47,221 nucleotides of DNA from Rhodoferax sp. Lineage in GTDB: Bacteria > Pseudomonadota > Gammaproteobacteria > Burkholderiales > Burkholderiaceae_C. Where the stretch lies: NCBI RefSeq assembly GCF_018063565.1, contig NZ_JAGPBB010000024.1, positions 1-47,221 of the forward strand, read 5' to 3'. A program made the position numbers and the translations under genes. Each line of letters opens with the position of its first letter. The stretch's first letter is position 1. This document shows positions 1 to 7,796 of the stretch, piece after piece. A model generated the notes under the pieces. It did not search any database. It saw only the letters and a list, made by a program, of their open reading frames with translations, and was not told where the DNA came from.

Positions 1-1721
1 TCAGCACCGGCACTATGTGGCGCGGGCTGGAAGTGATTTTGCGGGGCCGTGACCCGCGCGATGCCTGGGCATTTGTGGAACGCATCTGCGGTGTCTGCAC
101 CGGCACCCACGCGCTGACCTCGGTGCGCGCGGTGGAAGACGCGCTGGGCATCAAGATCCCGAAAAATGCGCACCTGCTGCGCGAGATTTTTGACAAGACG
201 CTGCAAGTGCATGATCACGTCGTGCATTTTTATCACCTGCACGCACTCGACTGGGTCGATGTGGTGTCTGCCCTGAAAGCCGATCCAAAAAAGACCAGCG
301 AGTTGCAGCAACTGGTATCCAGCGCACACCCCATGTCATCGCCCGGCTATTTCCGCGACATCCAGAACCGGCTGAAAAAGTTTGTCGAATCCGGTCAGTT
401 GGGCCCGTTTTCCAATGGCTACTGGGGCAGCAAAGCCTATGTGCTGCCGGCTGAAGCCAACCTGATGGCGGTGGCGCACTATCTGGAAGCTCTGGACCTG
501 CAAAAGGACTGGGTCAAGGTGCACACCATCATTGGTGGCAAGAACCCGCACCCCAACTTCCTGGTCGGTGGCATGCCCTGCGCCATCAACATGGACAGTG
601 ATGGAGCGTCCGGCGCGCCGATCAACATGGAGCGGCTGAACTTCATCAAGGCTCGCATCGACGAGATGAACACCTTTGTCGCCAATGTTTATCTGCCCGA
701 CGTGCTGGCCATTGGCACCCTGTACAAACACGCGGGCTGGCTACATGGTGGCGGGCTGGCGGCCACCAACGTGATGGACTACGGCACATTTTCCAAGGTC
801 AACTATGACAAGAGCACCGACCAGCTGCCCGGCGGCGCCATCATCGGCGGCAAGTGGGATGAAATCCTGCCGGTCGATCCGCGTGACCCCGAGCAGATTC
901 AGGAATTCGTCACCCACAGCTGGTACAAGTATGGGGATGAGACCAAGGGCCTGCACCCTTGGGACGGTGTGACCGAGCCTAACTTCGCGTTGGGGGCGAA
1001 GACCAAGGGCACCAAAACCAACATCCAGCAGATCGACGAAGAGGCTAAATACTCTTGGATCAAGGCACCACGCTGGCGCGGCCACGCGGTTGAGGTCGGC
1101 CCGCTGCCGCGTTACATCCTGGCCTATGCGCACGCGCTCAAGGGCAACAAATACGCCCAGCGTCCGAAAGAGCAGCTGGAGTTCTCGGCCATGATGGTCA
1201 ACAGTGGCATCCCCAAGGCGCTGGGCCTGCCCGAGACCCAGTTCACCCTGAAGCAAATGCTGCCTTCCACCATCGGACGCACGCTGGCACGCTGCCTCGA
1301 AGGGCAATACTGCGCCGAAATGCTGGTGGACGACTTCAACGAATTGGTCGCCAACATCAAGGCCGGCGACAGCGCCACCGCCAATGTTGAGAAATGGGAC
1401 CCGACGACCTGGCCCAAGGAATGCAAGGGTGTCGGCACCACCGCAGCACCGCGCGGCGCGCTGGCGCACTGGATCAAGATCAAGGACGGCAAGATCGACA
1501 ACTACCAGTGTGTAGTGCCGACCACCTGGAACGGCAGCCCGCGCGATGCCAAGGGCCAGATTGGCGCGTTTGAAGCCGCACTCATGGGCACACCCATGGT
1601 GAACCCCGAGCAGCCGCTGGAGATATTGCGCACGCTGCACTCGTTTGACCCCTGCCTGGCCTGTTCGACCCATGTGATGAGTCCGGACGGCCAGGAGATG
1701 GCCAAGGTCAAGGTCCGTTGA
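1..1721 (+). CDS. hoxG: Membrane-bound uptake [NiFe]-hydrogenase large subunit, 5' end outside the window
   Basis: Catalytic subunit of a group 1 H2-uptake hydrogenase. It oxidises H2 at a NiFe(CN)2CO centre on the periplasmic face and passes electrons through the small subunit to cytochrome b. The frame is open from base 3 (S-T-G-T before the first Met at 15), so the N-terminus and the small-subunit gene lie upstream. The proximal nickel-binding motif [10 protein letters not shown] is near the start. The distal motif DPCLACSTH is at the end, followed by a 15-residue tail (VMSPDGQ...) that the endopeptidase would remove after His. The gas-channel positions are Val in CGVC and Leu 48 residues later, as in ordinary catalytic hydrogenases. 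About 570 residues are visible, against about 600-620 in the family. hupE follows 44 bases on. Identification is secure; assignment to the oxygen-tolerant subgroup is inferred from the accessory genes. Confidence 0.97.
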   Translation, partial: STGTMWRGLEVILRGRDPRDAWAFVERICGVCTGTHALTSVRAVEDALGIKIPKNAHLLREIFDKTLQVHDHVVHFYHLHALDWVDVVSALKADPKKTSELQQLVSSAHPMSSPGYFRDIQNRLKKFVESGQLGPFSNGYWGSKAYVLPAEANLMAVAHYLEALDLQKDWVKVHTIIGGKNPHPNFLVGGMPCAINMDSDGASGAPINMERLNFIKARIDEMNTFVANVYLPDVLAIGTLYKHAGWLHGGGLAATNVMDYGTFSKVNYDKSTDQLPGGAIIGGKWDEILPVDPRDPEQIQEFVTHSWYKYGDETKGLHPWDGVTEPNFALGAKTKGTKTNIQQIDEEAKYSWIKAPRWRGHAVEVGPLPRYILAYAHALKGNKYAQRPKEQLEFSAMMVNSGIPKALGLPETQFTLKQMLPSTIGRTLARCLEGQYCAEMLVDDFNELVANIKAGDSATANVEKWDPTTWPKECKGVGTTAAPRGALAHWIKIKDGKIDNYQCVVPTTWNGSPRDAKGQIGAFEAALMGTPMVNPEQPLEILRTLHSFDPCLACSTHVMSPDGQEMAKVKVR

Positions 1722-1765
1722 CCTGAGCGTCCGCCTAAGCAACCCTATAAGCATTGGAGAGGTTC

Positions 1766-2365
1766 ATGAAATTTTCAACTCGTTTCTCGCGCCCAGTCGC
1801 GGTCGTCGGCCTGGGTTTGCTGGCCGCCACGGCACAGGCCCACACCGGCCATGGCACGTCAGGTCTGGCCGAAGGGCTGGCGCACCCGCTGGGCGCAGAC
1901 CACCTGCTGGCCATGCTGGCAGTGGGTGTCTGGTCGGTGTCAGCGCTGCCCGCTGGCAAGACCTGGTGGGGGCCGGCGGTCTTTATGCTGTCCCTGGCAG
2001 TCAGCGCTGCCTTGGGCGCGGCGGGCGTCAGCCTGCCGTATCTGGAACAGATGATTTCACTCAGCGTGGTGCTGTTTGGAGTGATGCTGGTGCTGAGCCG
2101 GTACAAACTGCCGTTCGCGCTTGGGCTGGGTCTGGTCGCGTTGGCCGCCTCGCTGCATGGCCTGGCACACAGGGGCGAGACGCCTGAGTCCGGCTTTGCA
2201 GCTTATGCCGTCGGTTTTCTGGCGACCACCGCAACGCTGCACCTTGGCGGGGTGGCTACTGGCCTGAGTCTGCGAAAACTGCTTGCAGAGAAAGCCGCCT
2301 GGGCCATGGCCGCGTTGGGCACGCTGTGCGGTGGTGCAGGCTTATACCTGTTTGGCCAGCTCTGA
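1766..2365 (+). CDS. hupE: HupE/UreJ-family nickel permease
   Basis: Predicted inner-membrane protein of about 199 residues that probably imports Ni2+ for the hydrogenase. The N-terminus looks like a signal sequence ending AQA, followed by a His-containing start (HTGHG). The family motif HPLGADHLLAM is near residues 34-44. About six hydrophobic segments follow, with further His residues (HGLAHRG, ATLHLGG). I chose the ATG at 1766 because GGAGAGG lies just upstream; a TTG at 1754 in the same frame is less likely. It lies between hoxG and hoxZ. In Rhizobium-type hup clusters hupE follows hupD, and Cupriavidus uses hoxN elsewhere, so this position is uncommon. The family call is strong and the metal is inferred from context. 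Confidence 0.9.
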   Translation: MKFSTRFSRPVAVVGLGLLAATAQAHTGHGTSGLAEGLAHPLGADHLLAMLAVGVWSVSALPAGKTWWGPAVFMLSLAVSAALGAAGVSLPYLEQMISLSVVLFGVMLVLSRYKLPFALGLGLVALAASLHGLAHRGETPESGFAAYAVGFLATTATLHLGGVATGLSLRKLLAEKAAWAMAALGTLCGGAGLYLFGQL

Positions 2366-2403
2366 TGCATCTGCAGCGCCCGCCCGGCCCCTAAGGAGAC
2401 ACC

Positions 2404-3144
2404 ATGAACTCAAGCGCAACCCCCGCCGTGGAAGAACTCCACGCCGCTTTGCCCTCCGAAGAACAGGAGATGTCGCACAGCCAGTCAATCAAGTCGGTTT
2501 ATGTGTATGAGGCGCCGGTGCGCCTCTGGCACTGGGTCAACGCCCTGTCGATCACCGTGCTGTGCCTCACTGGCTACTTCATCGGCTCGCCGCTACCCAG
2601 CATGCCGGGTGAAGCCAGCGATCACTTTCTCATGGGTTATATCCGCTTTGTGCATTTCAGCGCCGGCTACATCCTGGCCATCGGTCTGCTCGGGCGTACC
2701 TACTGGGCACTTGCTGGCAACCACCATGCCCGTGAACTGTACTGGGTGCCGCTGACGCAGCGCGCCTATTGGCACGAAATGGTCTCCATGCTCAAGTGGT
2801 ACGCCTTCATGGGGCCACGTCCTGGCCCCTACATCGGCCACAACCCGATGGCGCGTTTTGCCATGTTCTTCATGTTCATGTTCACCGCCGTATTCATGAT
2901 CTTTACTGGCTTTGCCATGTACGGCGAAGGCGCGCAAGCGGGTTCGTGGGCACATACGATGTTTGGCTGGGTGATTGCGGCCATGGGCCAGTCGCAGGAC
3001 GTGCACACCTGGCACCACATGGGCATGTGGGTGATCGTGATCTTTGCCATCGCGCACATTTACGCCGCCATCCGCGAAGACATCATGGGCCGCCAGAGCG
3101 TGGTCAGCACCATGATCTCGGGCTACCGCACCTTCAAGGATTGA
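2404..3144 (+). CDS. hoxZ: Ni/Fe-hydrogenase b-type cytochrome subunit
   Basis: Di-heme cytochrome b of 246 residues that anchors the hydrogenase dimer to the membrane and delivers electrons from H2 to the quinone pool. The core begins around residue 30 with VYVYEAPVRLWHWVNAL, typical of HupC/HoxZ. Four hydrophobic helices are visible (about 40-60, 77-100, 150-175, 205-225). Candidate heme-ligand histidines lie in RLWHW, FVHFSAG and the WHHMGMW/AHIYAA region. ATG 2404 has AAGGAG six bases upstream. An internal ATG at 2470 (MSHSQ) has its purine run too close to serve well, so the 22-residue N-terminal extension may be real. hoxM starts 7 bases after the stop. Confidence 0.95.
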   Translation: MNSSATPAVEELHAALPSEEQEMSHSQSIKSVYVYEAPVRLWHWVNALSITVLCLTGYFIGSPLPSMPGEASDHFLMGYIRFVHFSAGYILAIGLLGRTYWALAGNHHARELYWVPLTQRAYWHEMVSMLKWYAFMGPRPGPYIGHNPMARFAMFFMFMFTAVFMIFTGFAMYGEGAQAGSWAHTMFGWVIAAMGQSQDVHTWHHMGMWVIVIFAIAHIYAAIREDIMGRQSVVSTMISGYRTFKD

Positions 3145-3151
3145 ACCGACC

Positions 3152-3799
3152 ATGGCGCGCGACAAACATATTCTGGTGCTGGGCATTGGCAACGTGCTGT
3201 GGGCCGACGAAGGTTTTGGCGTGCGCTGTGTCGAGTCTCTGCAACGGGAATGGACTTTTGCGGACCACGTCGAGCTGATGGACGGCGGCACCCAGGGCCT
3301 CTATTTGTTGCACAACGTACAGTCGGCCAGCCATCTGCTGATTTTTGACGCGATCGACTACGGCCTTGAGCCCGGCACACTCAAGCTGGTTGAAAACGAC
3401 GACGTGCCTCGCTTCATGGGCGCCAAAAAAATGAGCCTGCATCAGACCGGCTTTCAGGAAGTGCTGTCACTGGCGCAGTTCACCGGACATTTCCCTGAGC
3501 AAGTGTTGTTGATCGGCTGCCAGCCTGAAGAGCTGGAAGACTATGGCGGCAGTCTGCGCCCGATCGTGCGCCAGACCATGGTGCAGGCGCTTGAACGTGG
3601 CCTGGAGCGCCTAAGCGCCTGGGGTGCCGAGCCGCAACGCCGCGCCGTGCCGTTGCCCGAAGACGCCACCCTGACCGGTGCCATGCTGACGCTGGACCGC
3701 TACGAGAGTGAGCGCCCCAGCGCCGAGCTGGCTTGCCGCATTGGTGATGACCGCTTTATGCCCGACGGCGTCGCTGCGGCAACGGCGGCAGTGAGCTAA
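3152..3799 (+). CDS. hoxM: Hydrogenase maturation endopeptidase
   Basis: Nickel-dependent protease that removes the C-terminal tail of HoxG after the NiFe centre is inserted. It belongs to the HyaD/HybD/HupD family. The N-terminus carries the signature GIGNVLWADEGFG. The three metal ligands fall at E20, D66 and H97 (DEGFG, FDAIDYG, SLHQTG). These match E16, D62 and H93 of E. coli HybD with a constant offset of four. At 215 residues it is slightly longer than the usual 165-200, with an extra C-terminal stretch after about residue 165. It sits between hoxZ and hoxL, the usual place, and its substrate HoxG is the first gene in the window. Confidence 0.95.
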   Translation: MARDKHILVLGIGNVLWADEGFGVRCVESLQREWTFADHVELMDGGTQGLYLLHNVQSASHLLIFDAIDYGLEPGTLKLVENDDVPRFMGAKKMSLHQTGFQEVLSLAQFTGHFPEQVLLIGCQPEELEDYGGSLRPIVRQTMVQALERGLERLSAWGAEPQRRAVPLPEDATLTGAMLTLDRYESERPSAELACRIGDDRFMPDGVAAATAAVS

Positions 3800-3802
3800 G
3801 TC

Positions 3803-4120
3803 ATGTGTATCGGCATCCCCATGTTGGTGACCGCCACCGAGCCCGGTTTTGCCCAGGTGAGTGGTCGCGGTGAGCAACGCCGCATCACCACCACCCTGAT
3901 TGGCGACGTGTGCACCGGACAGTGGCTGCTGGTGTTTCTGAACGATGCACGCGAGCTGCTGACGCCTGAGCGTGCGGCCGAAGTCAACGCCACGCTGGAC
4001 TTGCTCGCCGCCGCCATGGGCGCTGGCGATGTGCAGGATGCCAGCGCAGATGCAGCGTTTGCCTTACCCTCAACGATGGACATCGATACCCTGCGCAGCC
4101 TGACCGGGCTTCAGGTCTAG
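3803..4120 (+). CDS. hoxL: HypC-family hydrogenase chaperone HoxL
   Basis: Small chaperone of 105 residues from the HypC/HybG/HupF family. It begins MCIGIP; the Cys directly after the initiator Met is the residue that contacts the Fe(CN)2CO unit and the large subunit. A beta-barrel-like core (VSGRGEQRRI, GDVCTGQWLLVFL) is followed by a longer C-terminal tail than in HypC. A second family member, hypC, lies at 10842, so the locus carries the usual pair: one specific for HoxG (this one) and one for the HypD complex. It starts three bases after the hoxM stop. Confidence 0.92.
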   Translation: MCIGIPMLVTATEPGFAQVSGRGEQRRITTTLIGDVCTGQWLLVFLNDARELLTPERAAEVNATLDLLAAAMGAGDVQDASADAAFALPSTMDIDTLRSLTGLQV

Positions 4121-4125
4121 ACTTT

Positions 4126-4175
4126 AAAGCTATTTTGCCTTCCAGCTCTTATAGGACAAACGATGACAGCTATCG
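4126..4175. repeat. Short dispersed repeat (family 1) overlapping the start of hoxO
   Basis: An AT-richer block containing AAAGCTATTTTGCC, CCAGCTCTTATAGGAC and GACAGCTAT. It resembles the other family-1 blocks in this window, which share a GCTAT/GATAG-type edge and a (T/C)(T/C)AGC(G/T)CTTAT core. The right edge contains the AGGA and the ATG of hoxO. Family membership is judged by eye. Confidence 0.55.
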
Positions 4176-4627
4176 ACATTGAAGCACCCGTATTGCTGCG
4201 CCAACTGGTGGACAAACACCAGGCATGCTGGGTAGAGCCCGACAACATTGACACCTGGCTGGCCGGACAACCTGGCAACCAGGTATTGCTGTTTGCCGGT
4301 GATGCGGTACGTTTTCCCGAGGGTATGGACGTGGCGGTGGTGTTGCCCGAGCTGCAGAAAGTCAGCGCGGCGACCGGCAAGCCCTTTGGCATTGCCGTGG
4401 CAGTGCCAGAAACAGCCGAAGACCTGGCCAAACAATTCGGCTCGAATCGGTGGCCCACCCTGATGTTTTTTCGCGATGGCCGGTATGTAACAACCGTGTG
4501 CGGCATGCACGACTGGACCGACTATCTGGCGCTGGTGGCCCAGGCCCTCGACGCCCCCATCAGTCGGGCGCCAACCATTGGCATTCCTGTGGTCAGCGCC
4601 GTGGCCAGCGGTAGCCACTGTCATTGA
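4163..4627 (+). CDS. hoxO: HyaE/HupG-type hydrogenase assembly protein
   Basis: Thioredoxin-fold chaperone of 154 residues, HyaE/HupG/HoxO family. In Cupriavidus, HoxO with HoxQ holds the Tat-exported small-subunit precursor until its FeS clusters are complete. The fold is suggested by the segment NRWPTLMFFRDGRYV near residues 94-108. There is no CXXC pair, as expected for this non-redox family. The start codon ATG 4163 and its AGGA (4153-4156) both lie inside a dispersed repeat, so the first residues MTAID are encoded by repeat sequence. The C-terminal end is His-tipped (SGSHCH). A 214-base gap with a hairpin separates it from hoxQ. Confidence 0.9.
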   Translation: MTAIDIEAPVLLRQLVDKHQACWVEPDNIDTWLAGQPGNQVLLFAGDAVRFPEGMDVAVVLPELQKVSAATGKPFGIAVAVPETAEDLAKQFGSNRWPTLMFFRDGRYVTTVCGMHDWTDYLALVAQALDAPISRAPTIGIPVVSAVASGSHCH

Positions 4628-4708
4628 CCTGGGTATGACGCGCATGAACCGGTCTGACGTTCGCGAGCACGAAATGCGCGTTCATCGCGCGTTCTCTGTT
4701 TCGGCGGT

Positions 4709-4735
4709 GCGCTGCGCGGATTCAGGGCGCAGCGC
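4709..4735. other. GC-rich hairpin between hoxO and hoxQ
   Basis: Perfect 9-bp inverted repeat GCGCTGCGC (4709-4717) / GCGCAGCGC (4727-4735) with a 9-base loop. It lies in the 214-base gap between hoxO and hoxQ. No T-run follows, so it is not a standard intrinsic terminator. It could stabilise or separate message segments. I see no open frame or recognisable gene remnant in the rest of the gap. Confidence 0.5.
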
Positions 4736-4841
4736 TCGCAACAGCACAACCCGGCCCAACCACCATTCGTGATGACGACGTTCGGTCACCCAGAAAATTG
4801 AATCAAACATTCCCTGTCCACAGACCCGAGGCCAGCAGCAT

Positions 4842-5735
4842 ATGAACTTTACCCGCGACATCAAGCCCTTCCCCATCCCGGTGGTGGCCAGCGGCGGTCC
4901 TGATGACTTTGGCCAAGAAGATGGGCTGGACTACCTGGCCATGCCCAAAGACATGGAAACCTATCGCCCGCCACAGATGCCCGAACCCGAAGACATCGCC
5001 CAACACGCCGGCGCGGTGCAAGTGCTGCACCAGGTGCTGGCTGCGCTGCGCCAAGTGGCTGACGGTGGTGCGCCAGCGCGACAAACGCTCAGTGTCTCGC
5101 TGTCGGGCTTATCGCCGAAAGATCTAACTCTGATCAACCAGGTGCTGGGCGAAGGTGAAGTCAGTGCCCAGGTGCTGGCCGGCCAGGAGGCACCCACGGT
5201 ACAGATTCAGGAATCTGTATTTGCCGGTGTCTGGCGGGTGATAGAACTGCTCAGCGATGGGGCGGTGCGTGACAGCATTGAGGTAGGTGCGGTGCCCGAG
5301 GTGTTGCGGCACACGGCACAGGTCGATGGTCAGCAGCTTTCAGCCGACCCAGCCGAAGTGCCGCCGCAGGTGATGAACGTGCCCAGCGTGCTGGTGGAGC
5401 TGCGCGACCAGCAGCAGAACTGGCAGGCCGGGCAATCGGTCCATGTGGTCAATCTGAGCCTGCTGCCGCTGTCGCCCAGTGACATCGCTTTTCTGGACCA
5501 TCGGCTGGGCACCGGGCGCGTGCTGATTTTGTCGCGCGGGTATGGCAACTGCCGCATCACCAACTGCTGCGTGCCCAAGACCTGGCGCGTGGTGTATTAC
5601 AACTCGCAGGACGCGGTGATTTTGAACTCGGTTGAAGTGACCGACATGCCCGAGGTGGCCTGCGCTGCCCCCGAAGACCTGCAGGACTCCGTGGATCGGC
5701 TGACAGAAGTACTGCAGTGGGTGAACCAGGCGTGA
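4842..5735 (+). CDS. hoxQ: HyaF/HupH-type hydrogenase assembly protein
   Basis: Assembly factor of 297 residues, HyaF/HupH/HoxQ family. In Cupriavidus it acts with HoxO on the small subunit. The N-terminus (FPIPVVASGGP, then LDYLAMPKDM) and the conserved C-terminal block ILSRGYGNCRITNC with TWRVVYYNSQD are typical of the family. The Cys pair around residues 230-240 could bind metal, but I infer this only from position. Its stop overlaps the GTG start of hoxR by GTGA, indicating translational coupling. Confidence 0.94.
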   Translation: MNFTRDIKPFPIPVVASGGPDDFGQEDGLDYLAMPKDMETYRPPQMPEPEDIAQHAGAVQVLHQVLAALRQVADGGAPARQTLSVSLSGLSPKDLTLINQVLGEGEVSAQVLAGQEAPTVQIQESVFAGVWRVIELLSDGAVRDSIEVGAVPEVLRHTAQVDGQQLSADPAEVPPQVMNVPSVLVELRDQQQNWQAGQSVHVVNLSLLPLSPSDIAFLDHRLGTGRVLILSRGYGNCRITNCCVPKTWRVVYYNSQDAVILNSVEVTDMPEVACAAPEDLQDSVDRLTEVLQWVNQA

Positions 5736-5959
5736 GTGGAATTAGCGGCCAGCAGTTTGAGGGCAGCTACCTGGGCGACCGCACCCGCCTGCCCGTGGAT
5801 GCGCGCCTGGAGTGCAAGATCTGTTGGTGGGTGTATGACCCGGCCGAGGGCGACCCGCAATGGCAAATTGCACCGGGTACGCCGTTTGCCGACCTGCCAA
5901 CGCATTGGCGCTGCCCCCAATGTGACGGCGCGATGGATCAGTTCATGGTGGTGACGTGA
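5732..5959 (+). CDS. hoxR: Hydrogenase-associated rubredoxin
   Basis: Rubredoxin of about 75 residues with one Fe(SCys)4 site. The ligands are C28 and C31 (ECKICWW) and C61 and C64 (RCPQCD). An extension of about 25 residues precedes the first Cys pair. In Cupriavidus, HoxR supports formation of the special oxygen-tolerant proximal cluster of the small subunit. I chose GTG 5732, which overlaps the hoxQ stop; a GTG at 5717 would add five residues. It overlaps hoxT by three bases. The presence of hoxR is the main hint that this hydrogenase works in air. Confidence 0.93.
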   Translation: MSGISGQQFEGSYLGDRTRLPVDARLECKICWWVYDPAEGDPQWQIAPGTPFADLPTHWRCPQCDGAMDQFMVVT

Positions 5960-6501
5960 GTGATGGGGCAGCCAGTGCAGCCACCTTAGGGCTGGCTGAC
6001 GCGCTGAGGCAGCGGGTGGCCGCACTGGAGGCGCTGTTTGACGACATTTCAAACACCCGGATGGCCGGTGTGCCAGTCAAAAACCCGGCGCTCAAGGTCC
6101 AGGCTGTTGGTTTTGCGCCGGTGCCACATCAGCCAGACATGTTGCAGGGGGTGCTGATCACGCCGTGGTTCATGAACCTGGTGCGCCTGCCGCTGCGCAA
6201 TGAAACCGCCTCAGACCGGGTGCTGGCAGAGCGCCAAAAAGCCACGCGCCAATTCGGCAACACCGACTTTGAATTCATCGGGTCTTTCGAGGTGAGAATC
6301 GGCGCTTTTGAAGTCTGCTCGCTGTATTCGCCCATGTTTGAATTTGCCGACCACGCCGCCGCAACGGCCACCGCGCAAGAGGTGTTGAACCAGTTGCATC
6401 GGCCAACGCCCGGGCCCGCCCGCACTGCGCCAGCGGTGCCGAGCCGGCGCGGCTTTTTGCTGGGTCGCAGCGCGGGCGGCGCGCCGGGCGACCGCACATG
6501 A
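5956..6501 (+). CDS. hoxT: HybE/HupJ-type hydrogenase assembly chaperone
   Basis: Protein of 181 residues of the HybE/HupJ family, which assists large-subunit and cofactor assembly. The family block VLITPWFMNLV is near residue 60, with GSFEVRIGAFEVCSLYSPMFEF around 112-133. It starts with GTG overlapping the hoxR stop and ends on an ATGA overlap with hoxV. The last 20 residues are unlike the folded core and contain SRRGFLLG (163-170), which reads like a twin-arginine motif but at the wrong end of the protein. Family identity is confident; the role of the tail is unknown. Confidence 0.9.
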   Translation: MSDGAASAATLGLADALRQRVAALEALFDDISNTRMAGVPVKNPALKVQAVGFAPVPHQPDMLQGVLITPWFMNLVRLPLRNETASDRVLAERQKATRQFGNTDFEFIGSFEVRIGAFEVCSLYSPMFEFADHAAATATAQEVLNQLHRPTPGPARTAPAVPSRRGFLLGRSAGGAPGDRT

Positions 6502-7772
6502 GCGGTTTTGCCGGCTTGGCGGGCAGCTACACGCTGCATCCGGGGGCAGCTGTCAGCATCACCGGTCATCGTCCGGTCCTGGGTCAGGGTTTGCTGACAC
6601 GCCTGTTGCGCGGGCAAAGTGGTGACCAGGTGGAGCGCACGTTGGCGGCGCTGTTTACGCTGTGCTCGCACGCGCACCGACGCGCGGCGCGCCTGGCTCT
6701 GAATGCAGCGCGCTTGCCAGATCAGGTGGCGCTATCGGAACCGTCGGCACTGTTGCTGACACCGGAAACCGTGCGCGACCATCTGCGCAGCATAGCGCTG
6801 GACTGGCCGCGTCAATTGGCCCAGTTGGACCTGGTTAACGGCGAAAATTACATATCAAATCAGCCTCTAGCCCAGGATGGTAGTGCGCCAAAAGATATTG
6901 ATAGTGAAGCACTGAACTGGCTCAGGGCCTGCCCACTGCCGCTGGCGCAGCCTGCTCAGGCGCTGAACGAAGTGCAGACGCAAGAGGTGCTGATGGCGCT
7001 GCACGCCTGGCTGCAAGATTGCGTGTTGCATCAGCCCCTGGAAGACTGGTTGGCTCACCACCGTGCACCTGAGGTGCTGGCGCACTGGTGCCACAGCCGG
7101 ACTGCCGACCTGCCACCGGCGCGCTTTCTGGCCGCTTGTCATACTCAAGCCAGTGCTTTGTCGCTGCAAGGCTTGTCGCTGGAGGTACTGGATCTGGATG
7201 CGCCTACTCAAGCCGTGCTGCTGGCTGACCTGGCACAACACATCACCACCCAAGCCGGTTTTGCCCAGTTCCCGACCTGGAGTGGCCAGTGTCAGGAAAC
7301 CGGCCCCTGGACGCGCCTGCGCCATCGTCTGCCATCCACCGATGGTCAGAGCGCCGCTGCGACAAGCGCCTGGACCCGCCTGGCCTCACGCTGGCTGGAG
7401 TTGATCGAGCTGGTCTTTCTCGGCACTCAGCGCGCGCACGATGCAGGTTTTTTAGGGTCGGATTCCAATTTCCATGCGAAGCATCTGCCGCCTGCACCAC
7501 TCGCAAGCGGCGCCCTGAACCTCGCCCCCGGCCAAGCCATCGCCTGGGTCGAGATGGCGCGCGGCCTATTGCTGCACTGGGTACAACTCGATGAGCAGGG
7601 CAAAGTGGCCGACTACCGCGTGATCGCCCCCACCGAATGGAACTTTCACCCCGAAGGCGCACTGGCCCTGGCACTGAGCGCTTTGCCCCCCGATGACGCG
7701 GCTTCGGCATGGGTTTTGGCCGCTGCTTATGATGCGTGTGTGGAATGCAGCGTGGCGGTCAGCTCAACTTAG
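6498..7772 (+). CDS. hoxV: HupK-type hydrogenase cofactor-assembly scaffold
   Basis: Protein of 424 residues, HoxV/HupK family, a diverged relative of the hydrogenase large subunit. It is thought to carry the Fe(CN)2CO unit before transfer to HoxG. Two features echo the large subunit: the late segment VIAPTEWNFHPEGAL, and the near-C-terminal AYDACVECSVAV, which resembles the distal cysteine motif without the His and without a cleavable tail. Residues about 116-137 are encoded by a dispersed repeat (6845-6905). They sit between two ordinary segments without breaking the frame. hypB follows 24 bases on; hypA, usually between them, is absent. Confidence 0.9.
   Translation: MSGFAGLAGSYTLHPGAAVSITGHRPVLGQGLLTRLLRGQSGDQVERTLAALFTLCSHAHRRAARLALNAARLPDQVALSEPSALLLTPETVRDHLRSIALDWPRQLAQLDLVNGENYISNQPLAQDGSAPKDIDSEALNWLRACPLPLAQPAQALNEVQTQEVLMALHAWLQDCVLHQPLEDWLAHHRAPEVLAHWCHSRTADLPPARFLAACHTQASALSLQGLSLEVLDLDAPTQAVLLADLAQHITTQAGFAQFPTWSGQCQETGPWTRLRHRLPSTDGQSAAATSAWTRLASRWLELIELVFLGTQRAHDAGFLGSDSNFHAKHLPPAPLASGALNLAPGQAIAWVEMARGLLLHWVQLDEQGKVADYRVIAPTEWNFHPEGALALALSALPPDDAASAWVLAAAYDACVECSVAVSST
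6845..6905. repeat. Dispersed repeat (family 1) inside hoxV, in frame
   Basis: AT-richer block with CATATCAAATCAGCCTCTAGC at its left and AGATATTGATAG at its right, the two edges typical of family 1. It is translated through as part of HoxV. The middle has lost the usual hairpin symmetry, so it looks old. Confidence 0.5.
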
Positions 7773-7796
7773 AACGATCAAGATAAGGAAGACAAC

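Noticed and set aside
741-1754. Long open frame opposite hoxG, and similar long antisense frames elsewhere (for example opposite hoxC, 16026-17492)
   Set aside because: High-GC coding DNA leaves long open frames on the opposite strand. These have no recognisable domain, and the plus-strand genes are certain.
4709-4735. Intrinsic terminator between hoxO and hoxQ
   Set aside because: The hairpin is strong, but no T-run follows and the genes on both sides belong to one conserved operon.
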